Notes: a model not told the origin generated them from the letters alone. 8,636 nucleotides of DNA from JACPYG01 sp038063015 (GCA_038063015.1 JBBTVX010000012.1:1-8636); one strand, 5' to 3'. Shown: positions 1-5,068, numbered from the stretch's first letter. A program made the numbers and translations.

Positions 1-64
1 CACCCCCCTTCCGCCCGCCTCGTCTTGCCTGCCCGACAAATAGGCGGGAACCGGAGCGGAAAGG
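1..64 (-). repeat. GC-rich repeat, left inverted copy, cut by the window edge
   Basis: This stretch is the reverse complement of 1057-1120 with 62 of 64 bases identical (mismatches at 56 and 59), so two copies flank the 171-983 gene pair in inverted orientation. It is strongly GC-rich against an AT-rich surround and contains an internal palindrome: cccgcct pairs with aggcggg around a smaller inner stem. Identity ends at base 65. The copy begins at base 1, so its full length is unknown. A reading frame (bases 3-152) is open through it and into unique sequence. The copy may be an interspersed palindromic element, the tail of an upstream gene, or the end of a mobile cassette. Confidence 0.85.
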
Positions 65-170
65 CAAACTGCCAAAGAACCTGTCAAAAATGTCGGCTCG
101 AACCACATTTTGGGAGGGTAAAAAATTTCATAAAGGTCGTATACTTAATTAACTTTAATAAATTATCAAA

Positions 171-320
171 ATGAACTGGAAAGTTTTTATAATAATTTTA
201 GTTGTTATCGTCGTTGGCATTGTTGGGTACTTGTTTTTATCTGGGCAACGATTAACGCCAGGAGGCGAAACCGGAACTACCGAGGAATCAATTCCGCAGC
301 CGCCTAAACTTCCAGAATAA
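171..320 (+). CDS. Small single-pass membrane protein, unknown function (49 aa)
   Basis: I do not recognise the family. The protein starts MNWK and continues at once into a strongly hydrophobic segment (about residues 5-23, rich in I, V, L and G), then a short polar tail rich in G, T, E and P. It is probably an N-terminally anchored membrane protein with a short C-terminal tail outside the cell. The tail ends ESIPQPPKLPE, almost the same pattern as the end of the next protein (ESIPAVPQLPE). The next gene starts 6 bases after this stop, so the two are probably co-transcribed. No Shine-Dalgarno is visible; the ATG is preceded by AT-rich sequence. The hydrophobic N-terminus, tight spacing and shared tail support a real gene. 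Confidence 0.7.
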   Translation: MNWKVFIIILVVIVVGIVGYLFLSGQRLTPGGETGTTEESIPQPPKLPE

Positions 321-326
321 ATCATC

Positions 327-983
327 ATGAACATGAAATCTATAAAATATATTTTAATTTTTGCCGTGCTGGCTCTTTCGTCTACTGTTTATGCCACGTA
401 TGAGCCCAATCAACAAAAAATTACAGTAAACATCAATCGCGGCTGGAACTTAGTGCCCTTGTTTGCTTGGGAAACAGAAAGTAAAATTTCCGCAGGTGGT
501 ATGAAAAATGTTGATTTCAAGTACAAATTCGTATATCAACAAGAACAGAATAAATATGTGCTTGCAGAGAAAAACGGTCAGCCAACACAACGCGATTTCG
601 GCTTCGATATCCCTCTTTATGCTTCTGGTTGGGTTTATTCTGAACAAGACGGGCAATATTCATTTGGGTGGGGCTATCCAGGTTTTAATTCCGATCACTT
701 TGCTTTATCTCAAATAAAACTTTCTCCGGGATGGAATTTTACTTTCGTCTCCCCAAACATGATTGGAAAAACACTAAATGATATTAAAGGTACTTGCACT
801 TTCACCAAAGTTTATAGCTATGCGAAAGAGGGTGGCGAGATACGTTGGCTTCCGCTACACCAAACTATGGGACTAGGAGAAAGTTTTAGTAATTACAGCG
901 TAGGTTTCGGGCTTGTTATCAAAGTGCCAACCGAATGCCATCTTGGAGAATCCATCCCCGCAGTTCCGCAGTTGCCGGAGTAG
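327..983 (+). CDS. Secreted protein with two GWN-type modules, unknown function (218 aa)
   Basis: Residues 1-23 form a clear signal peptide: positive MNMKSIKY, a hydrophobic core, then a small-residue end STVYA, with likely cleavage before TYEP. The mature part looks like two related modules. The first begins ITVNINRGWNLV and runs through KYKFVYQQEQNKYVL. The second begins IKLSPGWNFTFV and runs through FTKVYSYAKEGGEIRWLPL to a YSVGFGLVIKV strand. Each has a GWN turn, then a K-F/V-Y strand, then an aromatic-rich segment, which suggests a duplicated beta-rich extracellular domain. Two cysteines in the second module (GTCTF and TECHL) could form a disulfide. The protein ends ESIPAVPQLPE, matching the tail of its neighbour. 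ATG at 333 is an alternative start. A surface or adhesion-type role is only a guess. Confidence 0.85.
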   Translation: MNMKSIKYILIFAVLALSSTVYATYEPNQQKITVNINRGWNLVPLFAWETESKISAGGMKNVDFKYKFVYQQEQNKYVLAEKNGQPTQRDFGFDIPLYASGWVYSEQDGQYSFGWGYPGFNSDHFALSQIKLSPGWNFTFVSPNMIGKTLNDIKGTCTFTKVYSYAKEGGEIRWLPLHQTMGLGESFSNYSVGFGLVIKVPTECHLGESIPAVPQLPE

Positions 984-1000
984 TTAATTCTTGGACAGAA

Positions 1001-1030
1001 ATTTCTTGAAAAGTAAACTCAAGAAGTTTT
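1001..1030 (+). terminator. Weak intrinsic-terminator-like hairpin after the secreted-protein gene
   Basis: TTCTTGA (1003-1009) pairs perfectly with TCAAGAA (1019-1025) around a 9-base loop. An extra U·G and A-U pair can extend the stem to about 9 bp. A short T run (1027-1030) follows. It lies about 20 bases after the stop at 983, where a terminator is expected, but the stem is AU-rich and the T run short. Confidence 0.4.
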
Positions 1031-1056
1031 GTCGCCAAAGAAAAACTTGAAATCGT

Positions 1057-1120
1057 CCTTTTCGTTCCGGTTCCCGCCTATTTGTCGGGCAGGCAAGACG
1101 AGGCGGGCGGAAGGGGGGTG
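1057..1120 (+). repeat. GC-rich repeat, right inverted copy
   Basis: This is the reverse-complement partner of 1-64. Like the left copy it contains nested palindromes: cccgcct (1074-1080) can pair with aggcggg (1101-1107), with a smaller stem inside. Read on the minus strand, one frame stays open through both copies and encodes the same peptide containing RREPERKG. The two mismatches, and the first base of divergence next to them, all fall at third codon positions. The repeat may continue to about 1200, since the left copy cannot be followed past base 1. Confidence 0.85.
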
Positions 1121-1140
1121 TGGGGGGAATTCCGCCCGCC
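1102..1140. repeat. GC-rich 11-bp perfect hairpin at the outer end of the right repeat
   Basis: GGCGGGCGGAA (1102-1112) is the exact reverse complement of TTCCGCCCGCC (1130-1140), separated by 17 bases that are almost all G with two T. The stem is very stable, but no T run follows on either strand, so it is not a standard terminator. It partly overlaps the inverted repeat and looks like part of a larger palindromic element. A second dyad, ttcggat (1161-1167) with atccgaa (1194-1200), lies just to the right. Confidence 0.75.
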
Positions 1141-1203
1141 GAGCCCGTTAATGAAATCGGTTCGGATATTTTCAAATACACACCGCAAGTGAAATCCGAA
1201 CTC

Positions 1204-1231
1204 AAAATGCTTCGTAAATTGCGGCATTTTT
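1204..1231. terminator. Bidirectional terminator-like hairpin
   Basis: AAAATGC (1204-1210) pairs with GCATTTT (1224-1230) around a 13-base loop. The A run on one side and T run on the other would give a U tail in either direction. The GC content of the stem is low and no credible gene ends directly next to it. The rest of 1232-1340 is AT-rich with no gene that I can support. Confidence 0.3.
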
Positions 1232-1354
1232 AGTTATAACCTTCATAACGGAAAGTGGGACGATAGAGCCAAAAACAATGGTGAAATGCGGGGTAGGGTA
1301 AAATTTTAATAGTTTATTTAAAAAACAAATCATATACTTAAATCGTATATATTG

Positions 1355-1384
1355 TTGACAAGGACGCTTGTCATCGTATATACT
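1355..1384 (+). promoter_or_regulatory. Strong sigma70-type promoter with an operator-like dyad
   Basis: A perfect -35 hexamer TTGACA (1355-1360) is followed after 18 bases by TATACT (1379-1384); TATATA at 1377-1382 gives a 16-base spacing instead. A perfect 7-bp dyad, TGACAAG then GACG then CTTGTCA (1356-1373), covers most of the -35 and spacer, where a repressor could block RNA polymerase. The 10-mer ATCGTATATA occurs at 1342-1351 and again at 1373-1382, 31 bases apart, roughly three helical turns. The promoter points into sequence with no credible gene, toward the candidate small RNA. That it is regulated is inferred from the dyad alone. Confidence 0.65.
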
Positions 1385-1389
1385 TAAAG

Positions 1390-1476
1390 TGTGCTTGTGG
1401 GGCGTCAGCCCTATTCGGCTAATACATAAGCTGAAGGCAGGCATAACAAAAACACCGCTACAAGGCGGTATTTTTG
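1390..1476 (+). ncRNA. Candidate small structured RNA (about 87 nt)
   Basis: This is the predicted transcript from the promoter at 1355-1384 to the terminator at 1447-1476. Its first bases, UGUGCUUG (1390-1397), can pair along their full length with CAGGCAUA (1438-1445), using two G·U wobbles. Inside this, UCAGC (1405-1409) pairs with GCUGA (1430-1434) around a 20-base loop. The terminator stem follows. I do not recognise it as tRNA, tmRNA, SRP RNA, 6S RNA or RNase P RNA. The only small frame (GTG at 1391, stop at 1427) codes for 12 residues and has no ribosome binding site. The next plus-strand gene is beyond the terminator, so a riboswitch or attenuator role is unlikely. The 5' end is an estimate. 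Confidence 0.5.
1447..1476. terminator. Strong intrinsic terminator, usable from both sides
   Basis: ACCGCT and GGCGGT form a GC-rich stem (closing pair U·G) around the tetraloop ACAA. A-rich sequence lies on the left (1447-1452) and TATTTTT on the right (1469-1475), so each strand gets a U tract. On the plus strand it ends the candidate small RNA. On the minus strand it lies about 17 bases past the stop of the gene at 1493-1972. Confidence 0.85.
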
Positions 1477-1492
1477 TTGAATTTAAGCTGTT

Positions 1493-1972
1493 CTAGTCCT
1501 CTTCTGGGTTGCCCTTCATCGTAGAAATAAACTTTGTATCTCTATATTTATTTGTTGTCCAAGCTGGCACAACCCTCCAAAAATGTAAATTTCCATCATC
1601 TCCGATTTTTCTAATAATCACTTTTAATTTATATCCTTCAACGATAGCTATAATGCCCCAATATCTAACAACTTTACTTTTTTGAACTCTTTTTTTGAAA
1701 CTTTTTACATTAAATTCTTTTATTGTTTCCTCAAATTCTTGATAAGTGCTGGATGTTTCAACTAATTTTTTGGCTTTTGGCAAGAGCTTAAATCTCATTA
1801 TTTGCGATGGTCTTTCTCGTTCCGTTCTCGCACTCTTAAAGATTATATGATTAAATGCTTCTGATGGGAAGAAAATGGGAGTGTTAAAAATAGGGCAAAG
1901 CACTTTGCCGATAGAATTATAGTATTTTAGGGCATCTTCTCGCAATTTCTCGTAATTAGATAGGTCTTCCAT
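1493..1972 (-). CDS. Hypothetical protein, 159 aa, possibly nuclease-like
   Basis: I do not recognise a named family with confidence. The protein is soluble, basic and has no signal or membrane segment. The N-terminal half has a charged helix (residues 1-22), then CPIFNTPIFFPSEAFNHIIFK (the core being FNHII at 40-44), then an RTERER stretch and the helix MRFKLLPKAKKLVE. The C-terminal half has predicted strands YWGIIAIVEGYKLKVIIRKIG and LHFWRVVPAW. A conserved-looking H near the N-terminus followed by strands with VIIRKIG and H/W residues resembles the layout of BECR-fold (barnase/EndoU/colicin/RelE-like) RNases, but this is an impression. The gene ends at the shared terminator and is divergent from the carbonic-anhydrase-like gene. 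No Shine-Dalgarno precedes its ATG. Confidence 0.8.
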   Translation of the reverse strand: MEDLSNYEKLREDALKYYNSIGKVLCPIFNTPIFFPSEAFNHIIFKSARTERERPSQIMRFKLLPKAKKLVETSSTYQEFEETIKEFNVKSFKKRVQKSKVVRYWGIIAIVEGYKLKVIIRKIGDDGNLHFWRVVPAWTTNKYRDTKFISTMKGNPEED

Positions 1973-2005
1973 AGATATATCTTATGCAACATTTCGATTT
2001 AAGTC

Positions 2006-2015
2006 AAAGGAGGGG
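2006..2015 (+). promoter_or_regulatory. Strong Shine-Dalgarno, the only clear one in the window
   Basis: AAAGGAGGGG closely matches the anti-Shine-Dalgarno complement. It lies about 12 bases before the in-frame TTG at 2027 and only 4-6 bases before an out-of-frame TTG at 2020. The TTG at 2020 would open a 15-codon frame ending at 2067, just past the in-frame ATG at 2057. So the site could serve an upstream mini-ORF coupled to the ATG, or the TTG start directly. Confidence 0.7.
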
Positions 2016-2056
2016 TTAATTGATTTTTGCGGTTTCAAGTGATAAACTTGGGATAC

Positions 2057-2521
2057 ATGGAAAATAATAAAACATTTGCCCCGTTAGAGGTTAATAATCC
2101 TAAAGGCGGACATAAGCAAAATAAGCCTCTAACGGGGTTTGCATGCGCGATAAATTGCATGGACGGTAGGGTTCAGGACGCCGTTAAAAATTATATAAAA
2201 GAAAATTACAGCGTTGACTATGTTGATATGGCGACTGAGCCAGGTCCGAATAAGATATTAGCGGAAAATACCGATGCCGTTGTAATTGAAAACATTAAAA
2301 AAAGAGTGGATATTTCTGTAAATCATCATAATTCAAAAGTGATTGCGATTGTCGGGCATTTTGGATGCGCCGGAAATCCTGTTGAAAAAAAAGAGCAGAT
2401 TGAACACTTAAAAAAAGCCCGAAAAACAGTTGAATCATTTGGCTTTCCGGCTGAAATAATTCTTTTATGGGTTGATGGCGACTGGGAGACAGTTGAGAAA
2501 ATTATTCTTCACGGGCGATAG
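2057..2521 (+). CDS. Carbonic-anhydrase-like zinc protein (small beta-CA-related)
   Basis: From ATG 2057 the product is 154 aa; a TTG at 2027 would add 10 residues. The motif CMDGR (residues 34-38) matches the beta-carbonic anhydrase CxDxR signature, where Cys binds zinc and Asp/Arg form a dyad. GHFGC (100-104) matches HxxC, giving the other His and Cys zinc ligands. All expected metal and dyad residues are therefore present. The protein is shorter than usual beta-CAs (about 200 aa) and its spacing and GCAGNP context point to the divergent putative carbonic anhydrase group (Pro_CA_2-like), recalled and not searched. If active it would interconvert CO2 and bicarbonate in the cytoplasm; activity is not proven. 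I prefer the ATG because MENNKTF is a normal N-terminus, but the Shine-Dalgarno is upstream of TTG 2027. A 12-bp inverted repeat lies in its early codons. Its 3' end overlaps the convergent comF gene by 20 bp. Confidence 0.85.
   Translation: MENNKTFAPLEVNNPKGGHKQNKPLTGFACAINCMDGRVQDAVKNYIKENYSVDYVDMATEPGPNKILAENTDAVVIENIKKRVDISVNHHNSKVIAIVGHFGCAGNPVEKKEQIEHLKKARKTVESFGFPAEIILLWVDGDWETVEKIILHGR
2079..2137 (+). promoter_or_regulatory. 12-bp perfect inverted repeat in the early coding region
   Basis: CCCCGTTAGAGG (2079-2090) is the exact reverse complement of CCTCTAACGGGG (2126-2137). A U·G and a U-A pair (2091-2092 with 2124-2125) extend the stem to 14 bp around a loop of about 31 bases. It starts 22 bases after the ATG at 2057, inside codons of the carbonic-anhydrase-like gene, upstream of the catalytic motifs. 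In mRNA it would be a stable hairpin in the path of the initiating ribosome; as DNA it could be a dyad for a protein. A role is inferred. Confidence 0.6.
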
Positions 2522-3254
2522 CTATTCCCCAAACTTGTTTGGCGCCGGCCTCTTTGAGTATCTTTGCGCATTCTTCCATAGTGGAGCCGGTTGTGTAAAC
2601 ATCATCCACCAGAAAAACTTTGGAAAATTTTGTGAGCCCCGAGATCACAAAATTTTTGTTTATGGCGAAGGCGTTGGCAAGATTTTTTTCGCGATCTTCT
2701 TTTTTAAGTTCCATTTGCGGGGCTGTCTGTTTTATTTTTATCAGGGCATCTGAAATTACAGGAATTTTGAGAACTTTTGTAAGTTCTTTCGCCAATTCTT
2801 CTGACTGGTTGTATCCCCTGCTTTTTAATTTATTCTTATCTAAGGGAATTGGAACTAAAATGCTATTTTTCCAAATATCATCAGTGTTTTTGTTTACTAT
2901 TATCAGATGTTCAATAATTAAGTTAGCCAAAGTTTTTGCTAAATCTTTTATATACGGTTGATATTTAAATTGATGAATTAATTTTCTTGTTAAAGGTTTT
3001 TCTTTATAGGGCAGAGCAGAATAAAGGCCAGTCAGATTTTTATGATAACACTTATTGCATTTGCCGTGTTTTTTTTGTTCAGAACTTATTATTAAAGGAT
3101 TTTTGTTGCAAAGGCAATAATTATATTCTGAGATTTCTAAAACCGCCTTGCAATCTTGGCAAAGATAAGTTCCCTCTTTTTGGCAGCCCAAGCAAAAAGA
3201 AGGGAAGAATAATTCCAGTAAAAATTTTTTGAGTTTGTTTGCGATGTTATTCAC
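2502..3254 (-). CDS. comFC: ComF-family phosphoribosyltransferase-like protein (250 aa)
   Basis: The N-terminal part carries four pairs of cysteines: C21/C24, C32/C35, C47/C49 and C66/C69, the zinc-ribbon-like region of ComF proteins. The C-terminal part is a phosphoribosyltransferase fold with KSRGYNQ at 144-150 and the PRPP-binding loop VFLVDDVYTTGST at 213-225. Length is normal for the family. In naturally transformable bacteria ComF is needed for uptake or processing of incoming single-stranded DNA; its enzymatic substrate is not settled. The start is GTG at 3254 with no Shine-Dalgarno. The gene is divergent from the type IV pilus operon, with about 40 bases between starts, which fits a shared competence role. 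Its 3' end overlaps the carbonic-anhydrase-like gene tail to tail; no terminator is visible past its stop. Confidence 0.93.
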   Translation of the reverse strand: MNNIANKLKKFLLELFFPSFCLGCQKEGTYLCQDCKAVLEISEYNYCLCNKNPLIISSEQKKHGKCNKCYHKNLTGLYSALPYKEKPLTRKLIHQFKYQPYIKDLAKTLANLIIEHLIIVNKNTDDIWKNSILVPIPLDKNKLKSRGYNQSEELAKELTKVLKIPVISDALIKIKQTAPQMELKKEDREKNLANAFAINKNFVISGLTKFSKVFLVDDVYTTGSTMEECAKILKEAGAKQVWGIAIAREE

Positions 3255-3278
3255 AGTGTTATTGTCTTGTTTTTAGGA

Positions 3279-3284
3279 TATAAT
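3279..3284 (+). promoter_or_regulatory. Likely -10 box of the pilus operon (near-leaderless mRNA)
   Basis: A perfect TATAAT lies 12 bases before the ATG of pilM at 3297, so transcription would start at about 3291 and leave a leader of some 6 bases. No good -35 is found at 16-18 bp; TTCACA (3250-3255) is one base from consensus but 23 bp away. The short leader and missing Shine-Dalgarno argue for ATG 3297 over the TTG at 3267, which lies upstream of this box. The A+T-rich dyad-like region could also serve the divergent comF gene. Confidence 0.55.
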
Positions 3285-3296
3285 AAAAATACCATT

Positions 3297-4376
3297 ATGC
3301 GCAATCCTTTTAAAAATCCTTTTATGATGTTTTTCCCCAAAAAGATGCTAGGCGTAGATATTGGCACAGCCTCTGTCAAAGTTGTTGAAATTTCGCGCTG
3401 GGGAGGAGGAAAAACATTAGAGAATTACGGCGAGATAAAGTCTGCGGCTCTTTATAAAGAGACGGTTAAAACTTTTGAAAGAGGCAGTTATTTGCTTTCA
3501 GATTTTTTTGTTTCAAGGGCCATTACGGCAATTTTAGACGAAGCGAAGATAAAAACCAAGGCAGCGATTTTTTCTGTTCCTGATTTTTCCACTTTTTGCA
3601 CTTCAATTGAGCTTCCTCCAATGACGGAAAAAGAAATACAGCAGGCAGTTTATTATACAGCTCCTCAATATATACCTCTTCCAATTACAGAAACTACATT
3701 AGATTGGAGGGTTGTGGGCGGGACGCCCGGCGATAAAAATTCTTCTTTAAAGATATTTTTAATCGCAATACCGAATCAAGTTGTTCAGGGCTATCAAAAA
3801 ATAGCGCAATCAGCCGGTCTTGAGCTTTATGCGTTAGAAGCCGAAACATTGGCGATAACAAGAGCATTGGTTAAAGATAAGAAAAAAATTATATGTTTAA
3901 TGGACATAGGCGTTCAGAGCACAACTGTTAATATTATTGCTCAAGGAATTTTAAAAAAGAGCTATAGTTTTAGTTTTGCCTCAAGTCAATTAACCTACGC
4001 CGTATCATCTGCCTTAGGATTAAGCTATGGCGAAGCAGAAGAGCTAAAAAATAAACAGGGTTTAATTTCTCCAAACGCAGATTTGAATAAAACTTTATAT
4101 CTTTTAATTGACCCGCTTTTATTGCAAATAAGAAAAATTTCAGGAGATTTTTATCAAGAAGAAGGCAAGGAAATAGAAGAAATATATTTGACCGGCGGCA
4201 CAGCTAATTTGCCGGGATTAAAAGGATATTTTGAAGAAACTTTTAAAAAGAAAGTAGAAATTCCTAATTGTTTTTCTGATCTTTTATACCCGCCCATACT
4301 CGAAGAAGAAATAAAAAAAATAGGGCCGAGTTTTTCGGTGGCGGTTGGTTTGTCTTTAGGTGGATTAGAAGTTTGA
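3297..4376 (+). CDS. pilM: Type IV pilus assembly ATPase-fold protein PilM
   Basis: PilM is an actin/FtsA-like cytoplasmic protein that binds the N-terminal tail of PilN and helps form the inner-membrane alignment complex with PilN, PilO and PilP. The 359-aa product has the three nucleotide-binding segments of the fold: phosphate-1 VDIGTASVK (20-28), phosphate-2 LMDIGVQSTT (201-210) and the adenosine motif LTGGTANLPG (298-307). YIPLP (125-129) sits in the region typical of PilM. I chose ATG 3297; a TTG at 3267 would add 10 residues but overlaps the probable -10 box. It is the first gene of the pilus operon; pilN follows after 39 bases. Confidence 0.95.
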   Translation: MRNPFKNPFMMFFPKKMLGVDIGTASVKVVEISRWGGGKTLENYGEIKSAALYKETVKTFERGSYLLSDFFVSRAITAILDEAKIKTKAAIFSVPDFSTFCTSIELPPMTEKEIQQAVYYTAPQYIPLPITETTLDWRVVGGTPGDKNSSLKIFLIAIPNQVVQGYQKIAQSAGLELYALEAETLAITRALVKDKKKIICLMDIGVQSTTVNIIAQGILKKSYSFSFASSQLTYAVSSALGLSYGEAEELKNKQGLISPNADLNKTLYLLIDPLLLQIRKISGDFYQEEGKEIEEIYLTGGTANLPGLKGYFEETFKKKVEIPNCFSDLLYPPILEEEIKKIGPSFSVAVGLSLGGLEV

Positions 4377-4383
4377 ATTATTG

Positions 4384-4394
4384 TATAATATAAT
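4384..4394 (+). promoter_or_regulatory. Possible internal promoter before pilN (overlapping -10 boxes)
   Basis: The 39-base gap between pilM and pilN holds two overlapping TATAAT hexamers (4384-4389 and 4389-4394). No -35 is obvious; the first TATAAT is directly preceded by TTG. In such AT-rich sequence this may be chance. Confidence 0.3.
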
Positions 4395-4415
4395 TATAAC
4401 AATAACAAAAATCGT

Positions 4416-5048
4416 ATGTTCGTTTTTAGTATTTTTAGCAAACTAAGAGAAAATAAACTCTGGTGGGTAGATGTAGTATTTTATTTTATAATTTCTTCTT
4501 TAATAGCAACTATTCTCTGTTATTTGATTTTTGCTGTAAAAATTAATTCTCAAAAGGCAGGCATTAAAAATTTTGAAATATCTTTAGCTACAGTTGGAAC
4601 AGATAAGCAAAAAGAGATGGAAAAACAAATTTTTGAGGAGCAAAAAAAGATAAATGATTATATTCCCTTAATTAAAGACCACAGAGTTTCTTCAAATATT
4701 TTAGCTTTTTTAGAGCAAACCGCATTACCAGCTGTTTGGTTTTCAAGATTTAATATGGGAGGGAACGATGCCGATATTATACTTTCTGGCGAGGCGGAAA
4801 GCGTAGAAATTTTTAGCAGGCAGGTTTCGGTTTTTGAAGAAAGCGAATATTTAACCAAAATAACTGTTTTGGGTTCAACTATCGGAGAACAGAATAGAAT
4901 TAATTTTAATTTAGTTCTCTCTTTAGACCCGAAAATATTTTCTTTTATAGCGGAAACAGAAACAACTCTCCCGACAGACGGAATCCCGCCAAGCGGGATA
5001 ACTGCAACACCTGACGCCGGCGATACGACGTTAGACGTTACGCAATAA
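4416..5048 (+). CDS. pilN: Type IV pilus assembly protein PilN-like (210 aa)
   Basis: PilN is a bitopic inner-membrane protein whose cytoplasmic tail contacts PilM and whose outer part pairs with PilO. Here the N-terminal 17 residues are cytoplasmic, one transmembrane helix spans about 21-42 (VFYFIISSLIATILCYLIF), a charged helical region likely to form a coiled coil runs about 44-85, and a PilN-like ferredoxin-type domain follows to about 175 (VWFSRFNMGG, IILSGEAES, NFNLVLSL). Sequence is diverged, so the call rests on topology and position between pilM and a pilO-like gene. The last 30 or so residues form a Thr/Pro/Gly/Asp-rich tail whose DNA is more GC-rich than the surround and includes a perfect palindrome; this extension is probably disordered and may be a late insertion. 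Confidence 0.85.
   Translation: MFVFSIFSKLRENKLWWVDVVFYFIISSLIATILCYLIFAVKINSQKAGIKNFEISLATVGTDKQKEMEKQIFEEQKKINDYIPLIKDHRVSSNILAFLEQTALPAVWFSRFNMGGNDADIILSGEAESVEIFSRQVSVFEESEYLTKITVLGSTIGEQNRINFNLVLSLDPKIFSFIAETETTLPTDGIPPSGITATPDAGDTTLDVTQ
4983..4999. repeat. GC-rich palindrome inside the 3' end of pilN
   Basis: ATCCCGC (4983-4989) and GCGGGAT (4993-4999) are perfect reverse complements with a 3-base spacer, in the codons of the Pro/Gly/Thr-rich tail. The surround is AT-rich. It resembles a small interspersed palindromic element tolerated in a coding region. Confidence 0.6.
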
Positions 5049-5068
5049 TTTTTTAATTTTTTTCAAAA

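Noticed and set aside
984..1205. Minus-strand frame of 73 codons across the right repeat
   Set aside because: It starts at TTG, has no ribosome binding site and is built mostly of the GC-rich repeat and its hairpins. I treat it as repeat sequence, while reporting its conserved frame as an observation.
1391..1429. Short plus-strand frame of 12 codons from GTG inside the candidate RNA
   Set aside because: It has no ribosome binding site, would start at the first transcribed bases, and lies within the predicted stems.
1202..1444. Minus-strand frame of 80 codons
   Set aside because: Composition is unlike a protein, it has no recognisable domain or start signal, and it runs antisense through the promoter and small-RNA region.
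1390..1445. tRNA or tRNA-like gene
   Set aside because: The folding has no cloverleaf, T-loop consensus or CCA-type end.
2472..3232. Plus-strand frames opposite the comF gene
   Set aside because: They are antisense shadows of a gene with clear zinc-ribbon and PRPP-binding motifs.
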